Source of the DNA: Artemisia argyi
Lineage: Eukaryota; Streptophyta; Magnoliopsida; Asterales; Asteraceae
Direction of reading: 5' to 3'
NCBI GenBank assembly: GCA_030686995.1
Contig: CM060696.1
Span: 15,762,487 to 15,826,486 of the forward strand
DNA length: 64,000 nucleotides
The notes beneath the pieces were generated by a model. That model ran no database searches, was not told the DNA's origin, and worked only from the letters and a program-made list of their open reading frames with translations. Shown here piece after piece: positions 36,488 to 50,402 of the stretch; position 1 is the first letter of the stretch, and every line of letters starts with the position of its first letter. Position numbers and translations under genes: made by a program.

Positions 36488-37141
36488 ATGGCAGAAAGAA
36501 AGGTGCTAAACAAGTACTATCCGCCGGATTTTGATCCAGCAAAAATCCCAACGCGGTATATGCCAAAGAATCAACAAATAAAAGTTAGAATGATGCTTCC
36601 GATGAGCATACGGTGTAGCACGTGTGGAAATTATATCTACAAGGGTACCAAGTTTAATTCACGGAAAGAAGATGTTATTGGAGAGGTATGCCATTGATGA
36701 TCAAACACACATGCATACATTGATGCATTTGCATTTATAGTGTATATCACATACTTGCATCTCTAATTATTGTTACATTGATTGGCTAACGTAGACTGGA
36801 AACTTTTTAGTTTCTATCAGTACGTGTGTTGTAGGACATGTTAACAGCACATTGAGCTTGCTTGCATATATCTTCATTTAGTTTGTCTAAGCCTCGGTAC
36901 TCTTTCATTATGGTCATATATATGATAGACTTTTAGGCTTGCATTTATACTTGACTAGTTAACTGACATTTGTTTCTTACATGTGCAGACTTATCTCGGG
37001 ATTATTCAAATATACAGGTTCTACTTTAAATGCACCAAGTGCTCAGCTGAGATTACTATGAAGACCGACCCTCAAAATTCTGATTATACTGTTGAGTCTG
37101 GAGCTGCAAGAAATTTTGAACCTTGGGGTGCAGAAGATGAG
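36488..37141 (+). pseudogene. YJU2: Truncated YJU2/CCDC94-type splicing factor (first two coding exons)
   Basis: Exons 36488-36685 and 36989-37141 join in phase and encode the N-terminal half of a CWC16/YJU2 protein. The features are [15 protein letters not shown], a zinc-binding pair [20 protein letters not shown] and [20 protein letters not shown], then FEPWGAEDE followed by a GT donor. YJU2 acts in the first catalytic step of splicing. The conserved coiled-coil/Lys-rich exons that should follow were not found before the DUF1644 pseudogene at 37900. The usual basic patch after DPAKIP is altered (TRYM) and one extra Ile follows YLGI. The gene is therefore probably a truncated duplicate; an undetected distant exon cannot be excluded. 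Confidence 0.8.
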
Positions 37142-37880
37142 GTATAATTTTTTCTAAATCTTTTGATGCTTTGGGTCGTGGTCAGCTTATATGGTATCAA
37201 ACTTTTTACTTTCTTATGGATTTCGAGTAAAGCAAAAAAAACATTCTTTCAATTGGATTGAATGGTTTATGGCTAATTACAAGCTCTTGTTAAATACACA
37301 TTGTTGCTTGATGAACGGAGGACTGTTTAAACCCTGTGTTTTCATTCAAGATATATACGCCTTTAAGAGTCTGGAATTCACTTTGTAAGTCTCCTGTTTG
37401 AACTGTTTTGGACAAGATTTGAGATCACACGAAACTTAATTAAAGGTAGCAAAATGTGCAGATTTTTTTGAGCAAATATATAGATGTTTAGTACCAGATT
37501 GGATCGACCTATCGAAACATTTGTGTTCAATTATATTTAGTTTGGTTGAAAAATTAAAACTACAGTATAACTTTTTTGAATATAACAATTAGGTGCTTAC
37601 AAGAATTTAAATACATTTTCAGTGAACAAAACCAAGTTGACTTGTCTTTGTTAAACTTTTTAGGAGCTACCCATACGTGATCTGTTAACAGTAAAAACAC
37701 AATATAAATCTACCTATTTGCAAGTAAACGAGTTGAATATGACCCATTTGAACATAACTGATCTCTCTGCTAGCTGTTGCATCAGTTTTTGCTCTCTCTA
37801 TCGATATTGGAAAAAAGTCATCCCCTTTAGCTTTTAAATCTTTAGCTTTCCCGTCTTTAATTTGACTTTGCATCATTAAT
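37142..37880. other. Spacer after the truncated YJU2 copy
   Basis: AT-rich DNA following the exon 2 donor. No downstream YJU2 exon was recognised. Confidence 0.5.
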
Positions 37881-37904
37881 ATCAGTGACTTCTTCACCAG
37901 TGGT

Positions 37905-38790
37905 AAGATATATAACTTGCTCGGTATGCTATGTTCTTCCCATGATAAGGGTTGTCGCCCATACATGTGTGGAACTAGCTCTCGCGCTATTCCAACTGCC
38001 TAGACTAGTAGACCAGTACAAAAAAACCTACACCAAAGTTACAATTTCGTCCCCACATGATCCACCACCTTTGACAGACACAAATACCGGTCCAGTTTTG
38101 GAGCCATTTATCTGGTTGGCCCGTTGAGAAGTATGGAGAAGTGGCTGCTCTGGCATGCCCTCTTTGCAGATGTCAAGTCAAAGGGTGGACTATGGTGGAA
38201 TCAGCTCGGGAATTTCTCAATTGTAAGAAGAGAACTTGTATTCACAATAAGTGCCTCATTTATTGGAGCATATAAGGAGCTGAAGAAACATGTTAAGACG
38301 GAACATCCTTCTACTAAGCCACATGACGTGGACCCCAATCAGGAACACAAATAGAGGCGGTTAGAGCGTGAAAATGTGAATTAGCACAATGACTTCATCA
38401 ATGCCAGGAGTTATGTAATCGAAAGGAATACCTATGAGTCGGATTCAGAAGATGAGGAGGGTTTTGATGTGGAATTTTGAAAGGAACCCTGCGGGGGACT
38501 AATAATGTATTTCTTCTGTTTCACGCATTTGGTGCTGCAAATGACGCCCATTTTGGAAGAAATGATAGTGATGATAGCAATGATGATGATGGTGGTGACG
38601 GTCGTAGCATGTCTTTGGTGAACCGACTGCACCTTCATGGTAGGGTTTACTGGGAGGTCTGGCAATAGAAGACAGAGTAGAGAAGTGTAGACGGGAGTCA
38701 AACTCAAACGTAGATACTATACCTACATAAAGAAGGGAATCAGGAACTTGTTAAGTTTGTATTTTAGGAGGGATAAGGAGAGAAAGGCGA
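37905..38790 (+). pseudogene. Decayed DUF1644 zinc-finger gene
   Basis: Pieces of a plant DUF1644 protein occur in order but in different frames: TCSVC; then KGCRPYMCGTSSRYSNCLD; KKTYTKVTISSPHD; a second Cys cluster ACPLCRCQVKGWTMVESARE; ELKKHVKTEHPSTKPHDVDP; then an acidic SDSEDEEGFD; and last VNRLHLHGRV. Changes of frame lie within 37930-38000, near 38110 and near 38255. An in-frame TAG follows DPNQEHK (38352), and a further shift occurs before the acidic tail. The members of this family are stress-linked putative RING-like zinc-finger proteins. The copy is clearly non-functional. Confidence 0.85.
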
Positions 38791-38859
38791 TGGAGTTAAT
38801 CCGTATGCACAGGCATTTGCCTCTCATGGTGTTATTTCATTGCCATCATTAGGGATAAC

Positions 38860-39748
38860 ACGGTTTGAAATCACAAAATTTTCTAGGGTTAACAAGGTTA
38901 GAAATCACAATCGTTCGTGTATAAATACGCCCATAATTTACAGTCATTTTCACTATTCTCCATATTCCCAATTATATTTGTTAAGTGTTACTATGGCTAG
39001 ACCTAATTCAATTGTTTTTGTCAAGGACACAAAATATTTGTGTGAAAGTTGATAGGATCTGGAAACAAAATGTTTATGGTAAGCCCATTGGAATTGAGAA
39101 CCTGGATTTGATCTTTGTGACAAAGAGGTATTTTTTGAACCTGTAGTTTGTTTTCATAATAATTGTTACACATTTTTTATTTATCTTTTATTTGATGTTA
39201 TGTTTATTTATTCTTGATAGGGTTCTAGGATCATGGATGTGTGAAAAGTCAGTTTCTCAATACCTTTGAGAGACTGCTTTTGGAAGGTTCTGCTGTGTGC
39301 ATGTCGAATTTTGGAGTTGCTGAGTACCAGGGCAAAACCAAATACATAGATCATCGTTACAAGATTAACTTCTACCGTAACACAGTGGTTAAGCAGTGTA
39401 CCAACTTTGATGGTCCTGAGAATGCTTTCAAGTTTGTGGATTTTGAGAAGATACTGAACAACCATGTTGTTGACAACTGTTGTATTGGTGAGTGTTTTCT
39501 AAAATATAAATACATGTTTAATAACTTAATATATTTCATTAAGTGTTTTTAGTTACTAACACAAAATGGGAATGCTTTATGCAGACATCAAAGGTTACCT
39601 CACAGCCTTGGTGACTCTGAACCAATGGAAATCAATGGGAAGGCATGACAAAAATTGCAATTCGAGATTCAAGACCTAAAGTCTGTCTCATTTAAATTGT
39701 TAAAACTTAGTGTGTATACCTTTGACATTTAGTATTATACATAATTCT
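38860..39748 (+). pseudogene. RPA-like OB-fold (DUF223) pseudogene, left arm of inverted repeat
   Basis: Reading the plus strand gives an upstream TATA-like 'gtataaatacgcc', a start MARPNSIV, then a small deletion and frameshift. A long OB-fold exon follows (39241-39484, with FERLLLEGSAVCMSNFGVAE, HRYKINFYRNT, FKFVDFEKIL), then an acceptor and DIKGYLTALVTLNQW. This is the RPA70-like DUF223 family, which is abundant in plants and often carried by Helitrons. Frameshifts make it non-coding. It is inverted relative to 39806-40690. Confidence 0.8.
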
Positions 39749-39805
39749 AAATGTTACTTTCAACTGATCCAATGAATTGCAGTGCACTTTTTAGGGGGAT
39801 TATGC

Positions 39806-40690
39806 ATAATATTAAATGTCAAAGATATGCACAACAAGTTTAACAATTTAAATGAGACATACTTTAGGTCTTAAATCTAACATTGTAATTTTGTCATGCA
39901 TTCCCATTGATTTCCATCATTTCAAGGTCACCACAGCCTGTGAGGTAACCTATGATGTCTGTATAAAGCATTCCTATTTTATGTTAGTAACTAAAAACAC
40001 TAATTGAAATATATTAAGTTATTAAACATATATTTATATTTTATATAACACTCACCAATACAACAGTTGTCAACAACATGGTGTTCAGTATCTTCTCAAA
40101 ATCCACAAACTTGAAAGCATTCTCAGGACCATCAAAGTTGGTACACTGCTTAACCACTGTGTTACGGTAGAAGTTAATCTTGTAACGATGATCTGTGTAT
40201 TTGGTCTTGCCCTTGTACTCTGCAACACCAAAATTCGACAGGTACACAGTCTCTCAACGGTATTGAGAAACTAACTTTTCACATATCCATGAATCCTAGA
40301 ACCCTATCAGAATAAATAAACATAACATCAAATAAAAAAAATATGTAACATTCATTATGAAAACAAACTACAGAATGAAAAAAATAACTCTTTGTCACTG
40401 AAGATCAACTCCAGGATCTCAATTCCAATGGGCTTACCATAAACATTTTGTTTCATGTCAACCTTCACACAAATATTTTGTGTTTCTTTTTTGGCAGTCA
40501 AATCCATGACCAAAAGAATTGAATTAGGGCTCGCCATAGTAACAACTGCTAATGAATATAATTGGGAATGCGGAGAATGGTGAAAATGATTGTAAATTAT
40601 GGGTGTATTTATGCACGAACAATTGTGATTTCAGTCCTTGTTAATCCTAGAAAAATTCGTGATTTCAAACAATGTTATCCCTAAAAAAAT
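39806..40690 (-). pseudogene. RPA-like OB-fold (DUF223) pseudogene, right arm of inverted repeat
   Basis: The minus strand reads the same gene as the left arm: MASPNSILLVMDLTAKKE, VYGKPIGIEILELIF, an in-frame stop just after the second exon begins, then SNFGVAEYKGKTKY, HRYKINFYRNT and FKFVDFEKIL. Its promoter-like part (40590-40690) also mirrors the left arm. The arms differ at roughly one base in ten by eye. The spacer between arms is only about 57 bases. Confidence 0.8.
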
Positions 40691-40883
40691 TGTGATTTGA
40701 AACCATGTTCATTGGATCTAGACGGGATATTGATAACTTGCATTTTTGTGATTAGATTTCAACAACATTTCAAATAAATTAAAAGATATCTATCTAAAAA
40801 TGAATCGGTTGTGATAAAACCAAGTAAATAAAAAAATGTATAAACTTACTTTGAATAGATTCCTGAAACAAAGATGGTGTTTC

Positions 40884-41983
40884 GATTATCAAAATATCAA
40901 CAAACGTGAAGTCAATGTTATCGTGAGACAACAAGACGTGGAGAAATACGAGTAAACCTTTTAGGAAAAATTAAAGATTACCCCGTAAACTCGTGAAAGT
41001 GATATTTATTTGTGAGAGTAGGAAGTGATCACCCGGGTCGTGTCCAAACGAGGTGTGAATGGAAAACGTCGTTTAAGGTCTGAGATTAAAGTGCTTGTAA
41101 GGATTGGGTATGAGAATTGGTTTGTGAATCAGAAACGTAAGACAACAAATTATGAAACGTATAAGAAACTAAAAACAAGCGATTAGAAACCGTATAAGTA
41201 CGCGAAAGAAAAAAGTGAATACTAAACAAGACTAGATTTGTGGGCATAAAAATAATTTCCTACGTACCAAATGACAAAAGAAGATTTTTAAGAAAAGGAA
41301 AAATTAATTATAAGATTAAAATTCTAATTACTACGATTTAAAAACTTGTTTACACTAATTCAATTTTTAATAAATACTAAGACTACTTAAATAGTTCTAA
41401 AACTTTTTAGACAAAACTACAATTGAATATTGATTATTAAAATCAAAAGGTTCAATGTTTAAGCTATAGCGATATTAACGAAACTAGTAACTATCATAGT
41501 AACTTTAAACTAGCAAAACGGAAAACAAGCTTATAAGACCCTTAAGCTCCACACCTTAGGCTGCGAAAGATAAGAAAACAACGATAAATAAGTGCTTTGT
41601 TAGGGTTAGTATAATAATCATTACGCTAAAAATGTCAATAAATAAACAATAATATATAAAGCTAAATTACTAGGACTAGTATTAAAACTAGAATAGATCG
41701 GACTAGCATTAACACTAGAGTAGATCGGACCAGTATTTAAACTAGAGTAGATCGGACTAGGATTAAAACTAGAATGGATCGGACTAGGATTATCACTAGA
41801 ATAATTATTAAACAAAAGTAATGAAAAATAAAAAGACAAACTAATCTTAGTAGAATAAGTCTTAGTCACCAAACTCTCTCAAGGAGATATGTTCACAAAA
41901 AGTAAGCTAATTCGGGTATTAAGGTCAAAGATTTAAAAATATAAAGATTTTAAAACAAGCAAAATGAAAATTTAAATAACTAA

Positions 41984-42031
<48 letters not shown>

Positions 42032-43168
42032 CTAATAATCAACAAAATAAAAATAAAATAAAAAATAAAAACTTTATAAGAAGAAAGAAGTGAATAAGAG
42101 TGTGTGTAACCATATGTAAAACAATATTCTACACCATCATAGAAACTCTTTATTTCACATTCCTTTTTATAAATATTTTGTAAACTTTAAAGTTTAAATG
42201 AAGAAATAAAGATGAATTAGATGAAAGAAAGATAGATTGCAAGTAAATAAAATTAAACAAGACAATACTTTATAAATCTTAAAACAATAATTCAAAGATT
42301 ACAACTTAAAATAAAAACTTCAACATAAGATAAACTAGAGAAAACTAAAAAAATAAAAAGAAAAGGAAGTTGTAAAGGAGGTGGGTTTTTATATACCCAA
42401 ATATTACATGTTTAGTCCCTCCATAAACTACAAAAAAACACTCCTAAATAATATCACATCAACCAATAAGCCCAAACGTCTCGACCAAGATAACTAATTC
42501 CTAGCTGCTACCATCTTCATTTTACATAGCATGTGCATGTGGGCCACAAGCAATCAATTCATTATTTTATTTTTTCTTCTTTGTCGATCAAATACAAAAT
42601 GGAACAACTAGTTTGTCATTCTCAATTCACATCTCATATGGTGGTGGGACCCATGCTTCTAGAAACTTAATTTAATTAGAAGTTTGATGTGAATTGTCAC
42701 TTGACACCCCTGGCCTTCATTTTTAATCCTTATCTTCTTTACATATATGAAAACACATTTGGTCCCTCATCATTCTTCATATTTAATTCATTGATCCTTG
42801 AAATAAATAAGCTTTATATCGGCCTCGATGCTCCAAGTAAAATTATCATTGGTCTCGTAATTTTTGTGCTCTTTCCAATCTCGTGCTTGGTTATGTCATT
42901 TTTCCATTCTTTTTCCAAAAATCTATTCGGGGCTGGCCTTGACTCCATCTTTAATATCACAGTATGTATCGCTTGTTGCCGAGTCGCGCAAATCTGCATG
43001 CTTTCGCTCAAAATTGCATGTTTTCGCCCAGAATTCAATCCTTTGTACTTGAAACACATAAAAACGCAAACCAAGTATATTTGCAATAATATTTGGTATA
43101 TTTGGGTGTTTTTGGTCATTTTTGTAAGATAAATGGGTATAAAATGATGAGTATTTACACATTCATCA
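40884..43168 (-). repeat. 3' LTR of the Athila-type element
   Basis: A direct copy of 52658-54945. It contains an (AT)n tract near 41986-42029 and chance ORFs on both strands that are shared by both LTRs. Confidence 0.9.
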
Positions 43169-43182
43169 ATCCCCCACACTAA
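43169..43182 (-). other. Polypurine tract of the Athila-type element
   Basis: The minus strand reads AGTGTGGGGGAT immediately before the LTR start TGATGAATG. Confidence 0.75.
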
Positions 43183-43254
43183 ACTATTGCTAGTTCCTAG
43201 CAATCTAGAATCAAAAAACAAACCGTTTTTTAAAAATTTAATGGATTTGATGTC

Positions 43255-43630
43255 TCTTTACCAAAAGCCATTACTTCTGGAGTAGCCAAATGTTTCAGTT
43301 CAAGTAAGAACTATGGTACACCGATAACCATATGATTTTGAGCAAACTATAAGCTTTCAACGGATTTGATTTGTCTTTACCAGAAGCCGTTTGCTTCCGG
43401 ACTAGCCAACTCTTTGATAAAATTATCATCTTGGTGAGTTGATTACCAAATATGATTTTTCACTGCCTTTACCACAAGCCATAACCTTGCGGGCTAGTCA
43501 ACTCTTTACTTTTTAAGATATGATGAGTTGAATACCATACAATTTTGGGCAAATTGTCAGTCATAAACGGATTTGAGATATCTTTACCAAGAGCCGTTTG
43601 CTCCTGGATTAGCCAGTCCTTATGTGGGTT
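43255..43630. repeat. Degenerate tandem repeats next to the polypurine tract
   Basis: Four units of about 100 bases each contain a form of 'tttaccagaagccgtttgc', then a 'ctagccaactcttt'-like stretch. They lie in the non-coding 3' region of the Athila-type element. Confidence 0.75.
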
Positions 43631-43777
43631 AGACATGGTGGACTGATGAACATTTGTTGTGTAAGTGCAAAGCACTTTCACTAAGTGAAATTTTTTGAAA
43701 ATAGGTGTTTTTTTTTTAAATTTTGGCCAAAAACGGGGGTACTAGAAGGTAAAATGTGATCAAATTCGCTAGAATCC

Positions 43778-43855
43778 CCCCCCCCCCCCCCCCACACTTA
43801 GAATTGAATATTGTTCTCAATATTTCACTTTATTTATATATACATACAAACACAC

Positions 43856-43897
<42 letters not shown>
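43778..43897. repeat. Poly-C and (AT)n tracts
   Basis: About 16 C in a row (43777-43792), followed by an (AT)n run at 43858-43897, in the 3' non-coding part of the Athila-type element. Confidence 0.9.
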
Positions 43898-43901
<4 letters not shown>

Positions 43902-44040
43902 TTGTAAACAACAGCAGTGGATGGCCACTCCCCCACACTTAGGTGTCAGAAAATAGAAAGAAGTCAGAGACATGGGTGAAAACCCGTGTTGTGCTACTAT
44001 TTTTGTTCACCGAGTCGCTAGCTTGACTCGCTCCCTGAAT

Positions 44041-45051
44041 TCATTGGTTCTTGGAGAAAGTTTGGAGATCAGGGACAACCATGGATGGTATGTCCTCTCC
44101 AAAGTAGTGTTTCAAACGATGCCCATTCACTTTAAAATTTGGACCGTCATTTTGAGATAACTCGACAGTGCCATATGGATAAACTTTGGCAATAGTGAAT
44201 GGGCTAGTCCAACGGGTTTTGAGTTTTCCCGAGAAGATCTTGAGTCTAGAATTGAAAAGAAGGACTCGGTCACCAACGTTGAAAACGCGGTTCTTGATTT
44301 TTGAGTCATGAATCTTCTTTGTCTTTTCCTTGTAGATCAAAGAGTTCTCGTAAGCTTGATCACGAAGTTCATTCAGTTGAACTTTACGGTGATCACCCGC
44401 AGTTTGGAGGTCAAAATTTGCATGCTTGAGAGCCCAATAGGCTTTGTGCTCAAGCTCGATCGGAAGATGGCACGCTTTCCCGTACACAAGCTTGTAAGGC
44501 GTACACCCGATGGGTGTTTTGTAAGCTGTACGCAAAGCCCAGAGTGCATCATCTAATTTATCCGACCACGATGCACGATTTTCACCTACTGTCCTTTCCA
44601 ATATTCTTTTAATACCTCGATTGGAAACTTCTACTTGTCCACTTGTTTGTGGGTGGTACGCAATAGAAAGACGGTGAGTTACACCATATTTTTGCATGAC
44701 TTTATCAAATTTGTTATTGCAGAAATGCGTACCACAATCACTGATTATAGCACGTGGGGTTCCAAATCGAGCAAAAAGAGCTTTTAAAAATTTCACAACT
44801 ACTCGGGCATCATTTGTGGGTAAAGCTTTCGCTTCAACCCATTTTGACAAATAGTCAACAGCCATGAGTATGTACTTGTTTTCATAAGATGACGGAAATA
44901 GCCCCATAAAGTCAATGCCCCATACGTCAAAGATTTCACAGACTTGAATGGCATTTTGTGGCATTTCATTCTTTTGTGAAATATTCCCGTGACGTTGACA
45001 AGCGTCACAGGCTTTGACCAATTCCTGGGCATCCTTATAAATCGTGGGCTA
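44041..45051 (-). pseudogene. Integrase of the Athila-type element
   Basis: An open reading of 326 codons contains the end of the zinc-binding part (CDACQRHG), the DDE core (Asp in WGIDFMG, Asp in [10 protein letters not shown], Glu in [10 protein letters not shown]) and a C-terminal [18 protein letters not shown] domain. An in-frame TAG at 45049-45051 separates it from the upstream zinc-binding residues, so it is not expressed as a normal polyprotein. Confidence 0.9.
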
Positions 45052-45094
45052 GTAAAACCCGGAATCAAACACCTTTTTGGCGGTGTAGTTTGGA

Positions 45095-45892
45095 TTATGG
45101 TGGCCCCCCAGTGGGACCAGCATGGCAAGCCTTGAGGATATCAGTGGCTTCCTGACCATAAACACATTGCCGGATGACTTGATCCGCACATATTTTGAAT
45201 AAGTAGGGGTCGTCCCAGAAATAATGTTTAACATCCTTAAAGAATTTATTTTTCTTTTGGGACGACATCCCTTTCACCACAAAGTTACCCGCATGGTAAT
45301 TTGCAAAGTCTGCAAACCATGGGGTAATAGAATTTCCGCGAAAAGAAACCAAATTGAGGGTCTCGAGAGGAAATGTTTCATTTATTTCCTTTTTCTCGAA
45401 AGCATCTTGATGAGGGTTTTCTAATCGGGAGAGATGATTAGCAGCCTGGTTCCCGGCTCCTTTTTTATCACGTATTATGATATCAAATTCTTGCAGGAGG
45501 AGAACCCAACGGTGTAGTCTCGGCTTTGCATCTTGTTTTTCAAAGAGGTACTTCAAAGCCGAGTGATCCGTATACACAATGCATTTGGTCAATATCAAAT
45601 ACGGCCAGAACTTTTCAAAGGCATACACCACTGCTAATAGTTCTTTTTCAGTGGTAGTGTAATGACTCTGAGCCTCGATCATAGTTTTGCTTGCATAGTG
45701 TATAGGCTGAAAGTATTTTGTTTTTCATTGCCCCAAGACCGTACCTATGGCAAAATCACTAGCATAGCACATAAGCTCAAAAGGTAGGTCCCAATCGGGG
45801 GCAACAAGAATCGGTGCCTCAGTAAGCTTTTTCTTCAAATTTTCAAAAGCTTCGATGCACTCAGGTGAGAAGATAAAAGGAGCATCCTTCTA
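45095..45892 (-). pseudogene. RNase H part of the Athila-type pol
   Basis: It contains [20 protein letters not shown] and [11 protein letters not shown], typical of Gypsy RNase H. It is bounded by in-frame stops at 45890-45892 and 45725-45727, and by a frameshift in a C-run near 45105-45112. Confidence 0.85.
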
Positions 45893-46534
45893 GAGGATAT
45901 GGGTCATAGGCCGGGCGATTTTGGAGAAATCCTGAATAAACCTACGATAGAAACCGGCGTGACCCAAAAAGCTCTTAATACCCTTGACGGTAGTGGGATG
46001 AGGTAATTTAGCTATTACATCAATTTTGGCTTTGTCAACCTCAATCCCGTTTTTTGAAATTTTATGGCCGAGGACAATGCCCTCTTTAACCATAAAATGG
46101 CTATTCTCCCAGTTGAGACTCAAGTTTGTTTCTTCACAACGTTTCAGCATCTTTTCCAAGTGGGAGAGACAAGACTTGAATGAATCCCCGATGATCGAGA
46201 AATCATCCATAAAGACCTCCATAGTTTTCCCGATCATGTTGGAAAATATGGCCATCATACATCTTTGAAACGTGCCCGAAGCATTACATAAACCAAATGG
46301 CATACGTTTATAGGCAAACGTTCCATAGGGACACGTGAAAGTGGTCTTTTCTTGATCCTGCGGATCAATGGAAATCTGAAAGTTACCCGAGAAACCATCG
46401 AGGAAGCAATAGTACTCATTCCCCGATAATCTCTCGAGCATCTGATCCATATAGGGTAGAGGAAAATGGTCTTTGCGGGTGGCGTCATTTAACTTGCGAT
46501 AGTCAATGCAGACACGCCAACCCGTAACCAATCA
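45890..46534 (-). pseudogene. Reverse transcriptase core of the Athila-type pol
   Basis: It contains WRVCIDYRKLN, FPLPYMDQMLERL, the RT motif MPFGLCNASGTFQRCM and the catalytic FMDDFSI. It is separated from the upstream part by an in-frame TGA at 46532-46534. Confidence 0.9.
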
Positions 46535-47886
46535 AGTTGGAATCAACTCGTTTTCTTCGTTAGTGACAACAATAATGCCACCCTTTTTTGGAACACAGTG
46601 TATGGGACTAACCAAAGGACTGTCCGAGATAGGGTAAATCAGACCGGCATCAAGAAGTTTTAAAACTTCTTGTTTGATGACCTCATTCACCCTTCTTTGT
46701 TGCTGGACTGCTGGTTTGAAGTCATCCTCCATTAAAATTTTGTGGGTACAAAATTCTGGGTCAATGCCCTTGATATCGGAGAGTTTCCAAGCAATTGCTT
46801 GTTTACGAGACTTTAAAACCTTTATTAGAGCAGTCTTTTCCTCATCACTCAAATCTTTAGCAATTATGATGGGTAATTTATTATCACTTTCCAAAAATGC
46901 GTATTCGAGATGAGGCGGTAAGTCTTTGAGCTCGACCTCAGGAAAATCATCAGTTTTCTCAACATATTTGATTTCCTGATTATGAAGTTGTTGTGGTAGA
47001 ACAGGAAGAGGAGATGGATCTTCGTTTAATAATTTCTCAAGGAGAAGAATATCCCCCTCGGGGTTAATCTCTTGGTGATCAATTCCAATGGGAATCGAAT
47101 CACTCTTGAGAAAGGCCTCAATCTCTTCTAAGATGAAGTCACTTCCCTCAAACGGAGTGAGGGAAGGAGAAGAATTAGCAATGATGAGATGAGAAGATGG
47201 AGCGGAATTTCCACTCGGAGAATTATCGGTGAAATCTAAAACCTCTTGAGCGTACTCCTCAACAGCAACATCGATGACATCTATTCGGTTTACCGATTCA
47301 GAGTCATAATTAGAGGAGTACCTCGAAGTTTGATCGAGGTTGAAGGTGATGGCTTTCGTTCCAACACGCAATGTGATCTCTTGCTCAAATACATCGATGA
47401 GAGCACACCCAGTTCTAAGGAATCCCCTTCCAAGAATTAGAGGGACCCTTGAATCGGCATCAAAGTCAACAATCACAAAATCGTCCAGAAAATGGAACTT
47501 TCCCACTTTAACAAACACGTCCTCGGCAATGCCAAGAGGACGAGATATTGAACGATCGGCAAGCTCTAGAGTCATGCACGTGGGAGTAAGCTCGGGAAGA
47601 GATAATTTCTTCCACACAGAATATGGCATCAGGTTAATGCTACCACCAAGATCGGCCAAGGCGAAACATTTAACCATACCCGGAAAAACACATGGAATGA
47701 GGAATTTTCCGGGGTCTCCAAGCTTCTTGGGAAGCTTTTTCAAAAGAACCGCTGAGCAATTCTCGTTCAACGGAGTTCTAGCCATCTCAAAGAGTTTTTC
47801 CTTATTGCTTAACAGATTTTTGATTATTGATGCGAACTTGGGCATCAAGATGATAGCATCCGCAAAGCTTATGTCAAAATGTATAT
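46532..47886 (-). pseudogene. Protease and RT amino-terminal part of the Athila-type pol
   Basis: The protease-like region has CFALADLGGSINLMPYSVW and VPLILGRGFLRT, followed by a linker and RT start motifs up to HCVPKKGG. It is open for the whole visible length until the TGA at 46532-46534. The upstream junction is cut by the solo LTR at 47887. Confidence 0.85.
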
Positions 47887-50397
<2,511 letters not shown>

Positions 50398-50402
50398 TAT
50401 AT

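Noticed and set aside
41621..41872. 83-codon minus ORF with SPIYSS repeats, also at 53383-53634
   Set aside because: Comes from a short tandem repeat within the LTR, not a gene.
42689..43132. 147-codon ORF with hydrophobic start, with a partner at 54477-54887
   Set aside because: Lies in both Athila LTRs; no conserved domain recognised and the downstream half differs by indels.
43255..43630. CRISPR-like array
   Set aside because: Repeats are long, degenerate and in plant retroelement DNA; no spacers of regular size.
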